NCBI GenBank assembly: GCA_020632795.1
Contig: JACKEV010000006.1
Location: 1,546,501-1,610,500 of the forward strand
DNA: 64,000 nucleotides
Direction of reading: 5' to 3'
Origin: Alphaproteobacteria bacterium
GTDB taxonomy: Bacteria > Myxococcota_A > UBA796 > CAJQPC01
In this document: positions 53,248-61,420 of the stretch, one piece after another
Numbering within the stretch: position 1 is the first letter of the stretch
Layout: each line of letters opens with the position of its first letter
Made by a program: the position numbers and the translations under genes
The notes under the pieces: generated by a model
What the model saw: only the letters and a program-made list of their open reading frames with translations
What the model was told of the DNA's origin: nothing
Database searches by the model: none

Positions 53248-53485
53248 CGCCCAGCGCTGGTGGGCGCGCCTTCGCTCGGACGTGCTGGCCTGGCAGGCGG
53301 CGATCCGGGAGGCGCTCGCCGATCATCTCGCGCCGAGACCACTGAAGGAGATGTTCCCGACGGGGCTGGCCCCGCCGGGAGGGGGTGCGCGCCACCGCAA
53401 GGAAGCCGTTCAAGCTCGGCAGCTGACCAACGGTCTGACCCCTGAAGCATCCCCTCATTCTGCCTCCAGCCCGAGAAATCCCTGA
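53093..53485 (+). pseudogene. Transposon-related fragment
   Basis: The frame contains LMAVFMALWAWVGSPAGLHR, SRRSAQRWWARLRSDVLAWQ and HLAPRPLKEMFPTGLAPPG, a pattern I associate with proteins encoded next to IS66/other transposases in environmental bacteria. Its beginning and end are not protein-like. It is treated as a decayed fragment; function unknown. Confidence 0.35.
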
Positions 53486-54656
53486 AACAAAGCGTCTTCC
53501 CGCAGCATCCTCTCGAAGGAGGTCATGAGCGTGAGGAGCCGCTCCTCGGGCATGGTCTCGATGAGTTCGTACCACCGCATCCCCTGTCGAAGGAGGGACA
53601 TGGTGCGTCGTTTGGAGGTGTTGGTCTTGAGGACGCGGTCGAGGCCAACGGCCTCGCCGGCCTCCCCGAGCAAGGTGAGGAGTGCCTGTGCGAGGACAGC
53701 CAGCAAGATGAGGCGATCGCGACGCAAGGGGCTGGAGAGGCGGGTGTGACGGAGCCCGAAGCGAGGGTCCTGAGGTCGCGGAAGGTCTCCTCGCAGGAGA
53801 GCGCTTGCCGTATCGGCGCTTGACGTCGGCGCCTCGCCACTGGGGTCTGCGCTGGCGACGAGGCACCGCGTCCTTCATGCCCTTATCGCGCACGACGACG
53901 ACCATACCCACGGGGGTCTTGGTCGTCTGCTCAGACCTGGCCTCGGGCAGGGCGCGGAGGCGGCCCTTTTGCGACCCAGGCGTCGGCGCGCTTCGCCCCC
54001 AGTCTTGTCGGTGACGTGGATGCACCCTGAATGCGGATGATGTAATCCAAGCCGTTCTCGACAGGAAGTCGAAGCGCCTGATCGCCGAAGCCTCGGTCTG
54101 CGACGACGGTCACGCGGACGCCTCGGGCACCGCGCGCGAAGGCGTCAGCAGGGCGTCCGTGGTCGTTCATCTGGCCACCCAGCTCGGACTTCACCACGGT
54201 CTTCACATCAGGGCTGAGCGCGACCGTGCGCAGAGGTCTGCAGACTCAGCATCAGCGTGGACTGGTCGTCCTGTCGAACTCCGTCCAGTCCAGGTTCACC
54301 GTGACTTCCTCCCGGCCTGCGGAGCAGACGTTTCACCAGCCGGGTCTTGCAGCGGCTCCACGTCGATGGGCCTCGTTGCCGATGCAGCGGTCCACCCGTT
54401 TGACCGCGTGCTGTCCTGAAAGACCCTTGGCCGACGCGAGACCCCGGCCGATGGCGTGGATGCCCAGCGACGCGGCGTGCAGCACCCCCAACGTTCCATC
54501 CGCCAGCGTGCCGACCCGCTTGGCGTGCAGGTCCTCGCCGAACAACTCGTCCACGAAGCCGTGGACCTGCTTGGCGGACATCGCCTGCGCGCGAGAGATG
54601 GCCTTGCGGCGAGCGCCCGCCTCACGGGCGCGGCGGCGGGAAGAGGACGAGGACAT
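53455..54656 (-). pseudogene. IS4-type transposase, decayed
   Basis: Pieces of one transposase lie in three reverse-strand frames. The N-terminal part (54656-54333) has MSAKQVHGFVDELFGEDLHA and VKRVDRCIGNEAHRR. The middle (about 54206-54030) has VTVVADRGFGDQALRL and GLDYIIRIQG, including the second-Asp motif. The C-terminal part (53727-53455) has RDRLILLAVLAQALLTLLGE and TMSLLRQGMRWYELI. At least two frameshifts separate them, so the gene is inactive. Confidence 0.75.
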
Positions 54657-54857
54657 GTGGGCTCCATGGTGTCGGGAGCCGGCAGCATGATCCTCAAGGA
54701 CGCCCAGGTCAACGGGGTTTCGGAAGAGCGATGCGCTACGACATGGGGGGCTTGGGAGATGAGGGGATCACTCAGGTCTGACCCTGCTGTACCAAGGTGC
54801 GCACAAGCTCTCTATCTCGGTGAACGCCCTCCTGATCTCGGCGCGACGGAGGTTCCG

Positions 54858-55372
54858 CGATGTTGTTCAAGTTTCCCGGGATGTCGAGGGGTTGCGCGGG
54901 CGGTGACCGCAGGGCGTGACCGAACGGGAGGAGTCAGTCGATCCGAGACAAGGTCTTGGTGAGATCGGGGAGCCTCCGACGGCGGGTGATCCACGCCGCC
55001 TCTGGCCGTTGAGCGCGCCCGCACCCACTCAGAAGTTCCACCCCCTCGGCAACCCCGCGTCACACACCGCGCACCGCCACCAGTCATCCTTCACCAGATT
55101 CCTCTGCCCGCAGGCCGGACACCGCCGGAACACGAACGCCGCTGTCCACCCGTCCGGGTGACGAACCCCAGCCTGATCCAGCGCAGCGGCCACCGCCCCC
55201 CAGCACTTGGGCTCCGGGCAGAACCCGGTGGACTGGTTGGTGACGCCGACGACCTCGGGCGGGTCCCCGGCGAAGGTCATCTCCCCGGCCGCCAGCACCG
55301 GCCGGAAGCCCGCGCAGGCGACGTGCTCCCCGTGCCGGTCGGCAACACACAGGACCCCGTCGAGGCCGACGG
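54858..55372. repeat. 515-bp direct repeat, right copy
   Basis: The counterpart of 24579-25093, same orientation, with only scattered substitutions and no net indel. Here the zinc-ribbon gene continues beyond the repeat to about 55597. The stretch 54660-54858, between the IS4 remnant and the repeat, holds nothing I recognise. Confidence 0.85.
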
Positions 55373-55597
55373 TGAAGGTCGCGGTGACTTCGCCTCGCGC
55401 GACCCTGAGCGCGCAGCCAGGCGACCAGCCTTCGGCTCCTGATGCGTGCGCCGGCGGCAGGTCCGCGACGCGCCCAGGACGTGCTCCGCCCGACGGCGGT
55501 ATACCTGGCTGGCGGCAGGGATACGACCCGCCCCGTAGCGCGCGACGACTGGGCTGCCTCCGGCGTCGAGACCCTCGATCTCATCGGCGCTCAGCAT
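55029..55597 (-). pseudogene. Zinc-ribbon protein, full-length copy with one frameshift
   Basis: ATG 55597 starts MLSADEIEGLDAGGSPVVAR and runs through ASQVYRRRAEHVLG. At about 55475-55480 one base appears to be missing. The next frame continues naturally with RVADLPPAHASGAEGWSPGC, ARGEVTATFTVGLDG and the zinc ribbon CPAC-x12-CAVC to LPRGWNF. Restoring one base gives about 190 residues. The family is unknown to me beyond the C-terminal zinc ribbon. A sequencing error at the GC-rich site is a possible alternative to a true mutation. Confidence 0.7.
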
Positions 55598-55657
55598 CGG
55601 CACAGCCGGAGCGCGCCGGCCTTGCCGAACAAGCTCACCCCTGACTGACCACGGCGC

Positions 55658-55953
55658 TCATCGAAGATGACGGGATGGTCCTCCACCCTGCGACGACGAA
55701 CGCGCCCACCGCCGGCCAGCCACCAGCCGCAGGCGTCCCGGCTCCCCACTCCCCGTCCAACACGACGCTCGTCCCTCCACCATCACCAGGACCCGCCCCT
55801 CCTGCCGAACGACGAGCTGGAGCAGCCCCCGCTCCCCCAACTCGAAGACGACGGTGTCGTCCAGCACCTCGCCCCCCAGCGCGCTGGGCTCGCGCGCTCG
55901 ACGCGATGCACGACGCGAAGCGTCTGTCCGAGCATGACGGCGAAGAGGCTCAT
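55658..55953 (-). pseudogene. Possible small gene with a frameshift
   Basis: ATG 55953 begins MSLFAVMLGQTLRVVHRVER. After a shift near 55895 the next frame reads ALGGEVLDDTVVFELGERGL and LQLVVRQEGRVLVMVEGRAS. Together they look like a compact beta-rich protein of about 70 residues plus a low-complexity tail. A palindrome at 56003-56020 lies 50 bases upstream of the start. No family is recognised, and the assignment is tentative. Confidence 0.35.
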
Positions 55954-56002
55954 GGCGTCGCTCCGAGCGGGTGACGGGCTCGCACCTTGGGGGTCAAGAG
56001 AC

Positions 56003-56020
56003 CAAGATCCCGGGATCTTG
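56003..56020. promoter_or_regulatory. Perfect 18-bp palindrome, operator-like
   Basis: CAAGATCCCGGGATCTTG is a perfect palindrome with context GAGAC before and AAA after. A nearly identical site occurs at 57486-57502 in the same flanking context. Both lie 50-80 bases upstream of reverse-strand gene starts, so they may bind the same regulator. Confidence 0.5.
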
Positions 56021-56252
56021 AAACTATCAAGCTCCATCGTCAACTTCCACGTCCCTGGAAGTCCTCCCCAACTCGACGCCGGGCTCTTGACGGCCATTCC
56101 CCACCGAGTTTTGGATCCTTCCCCAAGGAGGGCCTGCAGCTCCCCAACCCAAACCCGGACACTCCCCGTCCGGGCCCGTTCTTCCCCACCTCGTCGTCTC
56201 CAGCGCCCGATCCCGCTTGGGGAAGACCCCACCGTCAAGACCAGGCCGGGAT

Positions 56253-56275
56253 ATACTCCTCGCACCCGGGAGTAT
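56253..56275 (+). promoter_or_regulatory. Inverted repeat covering the ribosome site of the next gene
   Basis: ATACTCC (56253-56259) pairs with GGAGTAT (56269-56275). The right arm contains the GGGAG Shine-Dalgarno-like sequence about 10 bases before ATG 56283. It could hide the ribosome site in the mRNA or be an operator. Confidence 0.4.
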
Positions 56276-56282
56276 CACGGCC

Positions 56283-56864
56283 ATGACCAACCCGCAGATC
56301 GGCGCTCTGCTCTTCCTCTACGCAAGCGTCGACGGCGACGCCGAGGCCCCCCTCGACGCCCCCTCTGCCGCCACCCTCGCGGAGCTGAGATCCCTCGGCC
56401 TGGTCGACGACGACCAGCTCACCCCTGACGGCGTCGCGGCCCTCCAGCAGCGCTGTGAAGCCCGCGCCCGCCACGCCGCCGCGCTGCCCTACGGCAGCGT
56501 CACCGTCACCGACGGCCCCCACGCCGGCGAGGCCGGCTACCACGACGACACCCACTCCGTCGTCACGAACCTCGACCCGGAGCGCCTGTGGGGCTACGAC
56601 CCCGGCGAGCGCGCCATCGTCTACCTGTTCTCCCGCGGCGCCCCCTTCGACAGCACGCCCGTGTATGTGCCACCGCACCACCTGCGCGCCGAGGCCCACA
56701 TGGAGCTGGAGCATTGGGTACAGACGAACCCGGTCCTCGCGGCCTCGGTGGGCGTGCCCTCCTTGAGCGGCGTCGAGCAGCACGTCTCGGAGGAGGCCCG
56801 CGAGGCGCTCCGGGAGCGGCTGGAGGCCTGGACGTCAGACCTGCTCGGGCCGCCCCAGCGCTGA
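56283..56864 (+). CDS. Unrecognised 193-residue protein
   Basis: An intact frame starting MTNPQIGALLFLYASVDGDA. Residues 1-60 look like a small winged-helix segment (ATLAELRSLGLVDDDQLTPD, GVAALQQ). A beta-rich middle (VTVTDGPHAGEAGYHDDTHS, VVTNLDPERLWGYDP, AIVYLFSRGAP) follows, then a C-terminal helix. It resembles proteins with a short pH/KOW-like strand set, but no family is named. It converges with the 56870-57409 gene, with a 5-base gap. The start is supported by GGGAG and by homology-like start of the first helix. Confidence 0.6.
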   Translation: MTNPQIGALLFLYASVDGDAEAPLDAPSAATLAELRSLGLVDDDQLTPDGVAALQQRCEARARHAAALPYGSVTVTDGPHAGEAGYHDDTHSVVTNLDPERLWGYDPGERAIVYLFSRGAPFDSTPVYVPPHHLRAEAHMELEHWVQTNPVLAASVGVPSLSGVEQHVSEEAREALRERLEAWTSDLLGPPQR

Positions 56865-56869
56865 GGCTG

Positions 56870-57409
56870 TCAGCAACGCTGCTCCTCCCGCGTCATCGCC
56901 ACGACACACGCCACCAACTCCCCCACCTGCGCCCGCCGGGCCGCGAGCTGCCGCCGGGCCGCCTCCATCTCCCGCTGGTGCTCGGCCTGCATGGCCAGCG
57001 TCGCGTCGAGCACCTGCTGCCCGTACTGTGCGTAGCGCTCGCCAAGCTCCCGGATGCCCTCGCAGATCGCGTCGCTGGCCTCCTGCGGTGTGGTCGGCAC
57101 GGGTGCTGTGTCCGCCACCGAGAACGACACGCTCTTCAAGGCCCGGTAGCCCTTGGGGGCGTACAGCCGGAGCCTGAAGCGACAGCGCTCCTCCCCGAGG
57201 GCGTTGCGTTGCGCGATGTCCCGCACCCAGGCACAGACCTCCTCCGCGCGTAGGCGTCGACCAGGCCGCTCCAAATCGAGGCGCCCGAGCACCTCCTCCC
57301 GTCGGGGCGGCGTCCGGTCGTAGAGCACGAGGTAGCCGATATCATCGGCGAAGCGATGGATGGCGTCGAAGGCGCAGCGCAGGCCTTCGAACGCGAAGCG
57401 TTCGTCCAC
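56870..57409 (-). CDS. Unrecognised 179-residue protein with coiled coil
   Basis: GTG 57409 begins MDERFAFEGLRCAFDAIHRF. The first 100 residues look globular (DIGYLVLYDRTPPRREEVLG, FRLRLYAPKGYRALKSVSF). Residues about 115-165 form a probable coiled coil (EGIRELGERYAQYGQQVLDA, AMQAEHQREMEAARRQLAAR). No family recognised. An operator-like palindrome lies 77 bases upstream. It converges with the preceding gene, as is common for accessory gene pairs. Confidence 0.6.
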   Translation of the reverse strand: MDERFAFEGLRCAFDAIHRFADDIGYLVLYDRTPPRREEVLGRLDLERPGRRLRAEEVCAWVRDIAQRNALGEERCRFRLRLYAPKGYRALKSVSFSVADTAPVPTTPQEASDAICEGIRELGERYAQYGQQVLDATLAMQAEHQREMEAARRQLAARRAQVGELVACVVAMTREEQRC

Positions 57410-57485
57410 GGGGTCCTCCAGTCGCTGCCCGGTGGCCTCGGGCCACTGCGGGCAGTCTGGCCCGTGGAGGCGGGACGATCGAGAC

Positions 57486-57502
57486 CAAGATCCCGGATCT
57501 TG
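57486..57502. promoter_or_regulatory. 17-bp palindrome, second copy of operator-like site
   Basis: CAAGATCCCGGATCTTG is one base shorter at the centre than the site at 56003-56020, with the same GAGAC and AAAG flanks. It lies upstream of the reverse-strand gene starting at 57409. Confidence 0.5.
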
Positions 57503-57589
57503 AAAGAATGGAGCTTGTCAGGGCTCGATGGGACACAAATATCTGGAGCCCTCATCCAGCCGGGCGCTTACCCCCAGCCTTCGCCCACG

Positions 57590-58659
57590 GCCCTCGATGA
57601 CCTGCCGCCCAGCACCCCCCAGCCCCGCCTTCGCCACCGCCTCGACCCGGTCGGTCTTCGGCTGACCTTGCGGTAGTGTCGCAGCATCACCACTGTGCCT
57701 GGTCAGGCTGGCCGCTGGAGACGTCCACGCCTGAGCGGATCATCTGGTCCACGACCATGCGACGCAGCCCGTGGGGCGTGAACACCCTGGCACCCTGCGG
57801 CGCAGACACGCCTGGAGCGCCACACGGAACCCGCGAGCCCGGCACAGAGGTCGTCCAGTCGAACACGGCTGCGCCTGAGCTGTCGCAGGAGTCGGTCGGC
57901 GACCAGCGCGAAGTCGGCTCCGGCAGGGAAAGACCTGAGCCCCGGTCTTGCTGCGCAGGGTGACCCGCCGGGTCCGAGGGTCGACGCATCAGCGCTTGAG
58001 GCCGGTGACCTCGGAGAACGCGCGCGCCGGTGGTGGCCAGAGCTGAGCTGCAGGCTTTCGGTCCTCCCTGTCGAGCAAACGCGATGACCCGCGGCGGCGT
58101 CGGCGGGGCTTGGCTGGGGTGATTCGCCACATAGCCCCGGACCTTCATCTTCACCGAGGGAAGCGCCTGATCCGGGATGTGCCTGGCGTCCCCGGCCCAG
58201 CGCCATGCCATGCGCAGCACGATCAGCTCCTGCTGGATGGTGCGGGGCGGCCCTTCGCCCAGGCGCTGGTTGCGGTAGCGCTCCAGGGTCAGTCGCCCGA
58301 GGTCCGTCGGGGCGACTTCCCAGCCACGCGACGGCGTGGCGGCAGCAGCGGGTGTAGTTCTTGACGGACTGCGGGCTCAGGTCCCGGCGGCGCTCCTGCT
58401 GTTCCAGCCAGAGGTCCAGGAGATCGTGCATCGTGCGGGTGCTGGGCCGGGGGTCCTCCCGCTCCAGCAGGCCGCTGGCGATGAGGCGGGCGACGGTCTC
58501 CATCGCCTCGTCCCGGGTGGCCCAGCCGGTCCAGAGGGTGTCGCGCTGGCGCTTGCGGCGAGCCCTCCAGTACCACGCACCGTCGCTGCGGGGACCCTTG
58601 ATGACGCTGAGGCGGACTTCGCCGACCTCGGCGGGCTTGGGGCGGTTCTTCTTGGACAT
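57590..58659 (-). pseudogene. Tyrosine recombinase (integrase), decayed copy 1
   Basis: ATG 58659 has an AAGGAG site. The N-terminal DNA-binding part is intact: GAWYWRARRKRQRDTLWTGW, TRTMHDLLDLWLEQQERRRD and SPQSVKNYTRCCRHAVAWLG. Frameshifts follow. Other frames give LRMAWRWAGDARHIPDQALP and VKMKVRGYVANHPSQ, then FTPHGLRRMVVDQMIRSGVD (the HxLR motif) and near 57676 MLRHYRKV with the catalytic Tyr. At least three indels make it inactive. The 3' limit is approximate. A small DNA-binding gene lies 17 bases upstream, as in integrase/excisionase pairs. Confidence 0.72.
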
Positions 58660-58676
58660 CTGTGTCTCCTTGGCGG

Positions 58677-59066
58677 TCAACGACGGGCAGGGCCGCCGAG
58701 GGGGGTGAGGCTCCGTGAGGTCGAGCGCTTCGGTCTCCTGGAGCGTTGGGGTGTGGGATGCTCGATGGGGACGGCGTCGTGGACGACGGGCTCGCCGTCG
58801 AGCGCGGCCAGCCAGCATCGGAAGGGGGCGCGCTTGCTGCGTCCCACCGGGCGCAGGCTGGCGGGCTGGAGCTTCCGGGCGGTGGCCTCGCGAAGCCCCA
58901 TCACCCCGGCGAACTCCTTGGCGGTGCAGAGCGTCTCGGGGCTCGCGTACAGCGCCGCGCGGACGTGCAGGCGACGGAGGCGCTGCGCGCTGGCGTCTGT
59001 GCGCGCGCAGGGCCGGGCCGCGCGGACGAAGCGGTTGCCGGACGTCGGCTGTGCTCGGGTCGTCAT
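58677..59066 (-). CDS. Small HTH protein, excisionase-like
   Basis: A 129-residue protein from ATG 59066, which has AGGAGGAG upstream. The centre TLCTAKEFAGVMGLREATAR followed by KLQPASLRPVGRSKRAPFRC resembles a MerR/excisionase-type winged helix (helix, turn, helix, basic wing). The N-terminal part is Arg-rich and the C terminus low-complexity. It directly precedes a recombinase remnant and follows a repeat-rich region, consistent with an excisionase or regulator of the element. Not a confident family match. Confidence 0.5.
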   Translation of the reverse strand: MTTRAQPTSGNRFVRAARPCARTDASAQRLRRLHVRAALYASPETLCTAKEFAGVMGLREATARKLQPASLRPVGRSKRAPFRCWLAALDGEPVVHDAVPIEHPTPQRSRRPKRSTSRSLTPLGGPARR

Positions 59067-59172
59067 GACAGAGATCCCTCCTCCTGGGTCCACAAGGGCC
59101 CGGTGTTGCTGGCCTTCATTCGCTCGCGGCCTGGAGACACCCTTGCCCACACGACGGGGTCTGGACAAGCAC

Positions 59173-59385
59173 AATCGTTTCCCCGGGTTGGCGGGGAAGT
59201 TGTGGAAGCAGTTGTGGTTCCAGTCGCTTAGGTCGGGGAAACGATTCTTGTCTGGCGGCTCCTCTGGGGAAGTGATGGAGGATTGTGGGGAAGTTCCGGG
59301 AAGTTCACGGGAAGTTCCGGGAAGTTCGAGTACGGAAGCTGCCGGGAAGTGCTGGGGCAGCAGGGAAACGCTGGGGAAACGCGGG
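59173..59385. repeat. Phased direct repeats and long inverted repeat upstream of excisionase-like gene
   Basis: A perfect 13-bp inverted repeat AATCGTTTCCCCG (59173-59185) / CGGGGAAACGATT (59234-59246) has a 48-base spacer. Next, GGGAAGTTC occurs four times at 59288, 59298, 59309 and 59319, spaced 10, 11 and 10 bases (one helical turn). Degenerate GGGAAGT and GGGAAACGC units continue to about 59385. The stretch 59066-59462 has no convincing gene. It could be a recombinase arm site, an iteron-type origin or an operator array. Confidence 0.6.
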
Positions 59386-59461
59386 GAAAGCAGACGGCGC
59401 TGTTGCAGATCACGCAGGGATTTCTTCGTTTGAACGCTTTGAATCGAAATGTTTGACAGAT

Positions 59462-60619
59462 TTAGTGGTTGTGTACCGTCAAACCACACCCAAACGCCTC
59501 TGAGCGTGCCTCTGCTCCCGTGCGCCACGATCTTCCAGTCGGCGCACCGCTCAACCTCCTCGTCCTCGCCGCCGGCGACCCGCGCGCGGCCTCCACGTCC
59601 AGCTCTCCCAGCTCGGCTTTGCGCACGGCCTCGGCCCGGTCGTCGTCGCTGACCTTGCGGTAGTGGCGCAGCATGACCTCGACGCTGTGGCCGGTGAGGC
59701 TGGCGGCGGTGGCGACGTCCACGCCGCGCGGATGAGCTGGTCGACTGACCAGCGTGGCGCAGTCCGTGCGGGTGAAGCGCGGCACCGGCCTGGCGGCACG
59801 CGCGCCGGAGCGCGAGCGGATGGCTCGGCGCGGTGTCGGCCCCTCGATGGCGAGTGCGGGGCCTCGGTCTGCCGCGCGAGGGAGGAAGCAGCGAGAACGG
59901 CTTCGGCAGGGAAGCCCGCGCCTGTCTTACCGCGCAGGGTCAGTGACCGGCCCGTCCGAGGCTGGACATCGCAGCGCCGGAAGCTGGGCCACCTCCGAGA
60001 TCCGCCCCCGTCGTCGCGAGCAGGAGCACGGCCAGCCGGTGTTCGCGCGCAGCACGTCGAGCACCCGCACGACCTCCTCGGGCGCGGCGTGCGGTGGTTG
60101 ATGACGAAGCCCTGGACCTTCACCCGGACCGGGGCAGCGGGCGGTCCGGCACGAGCCCCGCCTCGACCGCCCAGATCCAGGCGATGCGCAGGACGCGCCC
60201 AGGGCGACCCAGCCGGGCGACACCTTCGCCCAGGCGGTCGTGCGGTAGCCTCCACCCTGGGCGGTCGAGGGCGGCGTCAGGCGGCAGGTCGCTGAGCAGC
60301 GCGGAGAGGGTTTCCGGCGGGCCTTTGTCGTAGCTGAGGATGGTCTCGGGGCTGAGGTCGCGGCAGGGCGTGCTGGTGGGCGTGCCAGGTCGCGAACAGC
60401 TCGGCGAGGGTGTCGGCGCGGAGCTGGGGCGCGGGCGCGGCAGGCCCTCGGAGACGAGGGCGCTCGGCTCTGGGCGATGGCCTCCTCTCGGGTGGCCCAG
60501 CCAGACCATTAGGTGTGTCGCGGGCGGGAGCGGCGGGCTCGCCAGTACCAGAGGCCGTCGGCGCGGGGGCACGGACGACAGCCGGACGTCGCCCAGGGCG
60601 ACGGGCTTGGGACGGACAT
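59462..60619 (-). pseudogene. Tyrosine recombinase (integrase), decayed copy 2
   Basis: ATG 60619 has an AGGAG site and begins like copy 1, reaching DGLWYWRA after a shift. Fragments in different frames give DLSPETILSYDK, VLRIAWIWAVEAGLVPDRPL, VKVQGFVINHRT, and finally VDVATAASLTGHSVEVMLRH with YRKVSDDDRAEAVRKAELGE (the catalytic Tyr region). Several frameshifts and a stop make it inactive. It is clearly related to copy 1 but not identical, so these are two separate insertions of one element family or an old duplication. Confidence 0.72.
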
Positions 60620-60672
60620 GGGGATCTCCTGTGAGGAGGCGGGCGAACCGATGCCGCCCGCCCCGTCCGTGG

Positions 60673-60966
60673 TCAGGCGCGGGGCTTCGTCCCGAGCGCG
60701 AGGGTCAGCTCATCCAGGTCGCGCTTCTGGCTGGCGGCCAGCGCCTGGGCGTGGTCGATGAGCGCGCACATCCGCGCGTGGGCGTCGAGCACGGGGCGCG
60801 GGTCTGCGTGGTCGCCCCGGCACCACTGCTCGCGGAAGACCGCGGCGGCGCGGGCGTTGGTCTCGAAGGCGGCGTCCAGGCTGTCGCCGAGGACGTGCAG
60901 GCTGACCGCGTGGCTGGACAGCTCCTGCACGGCCAGCGACTCGGGGGAGTCGTCGAAGGTACACAT
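60673..60966 (-). CDS. Unrecognised 97-residue protein upstream of integrase remnant
   Basis: ATG 60966 begins MCTFDDSPESLAVQELSSHA. The protein is helical throughout (VSLHVLGDSLDAAFETNARA, DAHARMCALIDHAQALAASQ, KRDLDELTLALG) with an ordinary coding composition. It ends 54 bases before the recombinase start on the same strand, so it was probably part of that element. No family recognised. Confidence 0.5.
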   Translation of the reverse strand: MCTFDDSPESLAVQELSSHAVSLHVLGDSLDAAFETNARAAAVFREQWCRGDHADPRPVLDAHARMCALIDHAQALAASQKRDLDELTLALGTKPRA

Positions 60967-61420
60967 GATGGGTCTCTGGGTTGAAGGGGGTCTTTGGGGG
61001 CTCGTCAAAGTTGGGCGAGCGGGGCCGTTCCGGCGCACCCGAGGGCGCGCTGGTTCAGCGGGGGCCGAGGTCAAGCCTCAGCCGTCGGGGGGACCCGTGC
61101 GTCCGGGTGGGGCGGACGGAGACCGTGGGGTTGGGTACACTTCGGACGTCTTCGACGTCGCGGGCGGCGTCCTGAGACCTCTCTCAGGGGGATGGCTGAT
61201 CATTGCTCAGTCTTCTCCCGGGCCCGGTTCGTGTTGGCGCACGGCCGGGCCCACTTTGCTCCCTTGGGGATTGCCGACGGCCGAGGGGAGCGTTCTCGGG
61301 CGGCGGTGAGAGATGACTATCTTGTGATGACATAATTGGCAGGTGAAAGGCAAGGGGGAGGGGTCGATCAACAACCGCTCGGGGTCCAGCTCGCCCTCCC
61401 CTTGACGTTGCCAATGGGAT
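60967..61420. other. Intergenic stretch with weak regulatory signals
   Basis: No convincing gene in 454 bases. It contains a perfect 7-bp hairpin (61171-61177 with 61182-61188) and a local AT-rich spot around 61310-61335 that could hold the promoter of the nitrilase-NACHT gene. No RNA gene is recognised. Confidence 0.4.
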
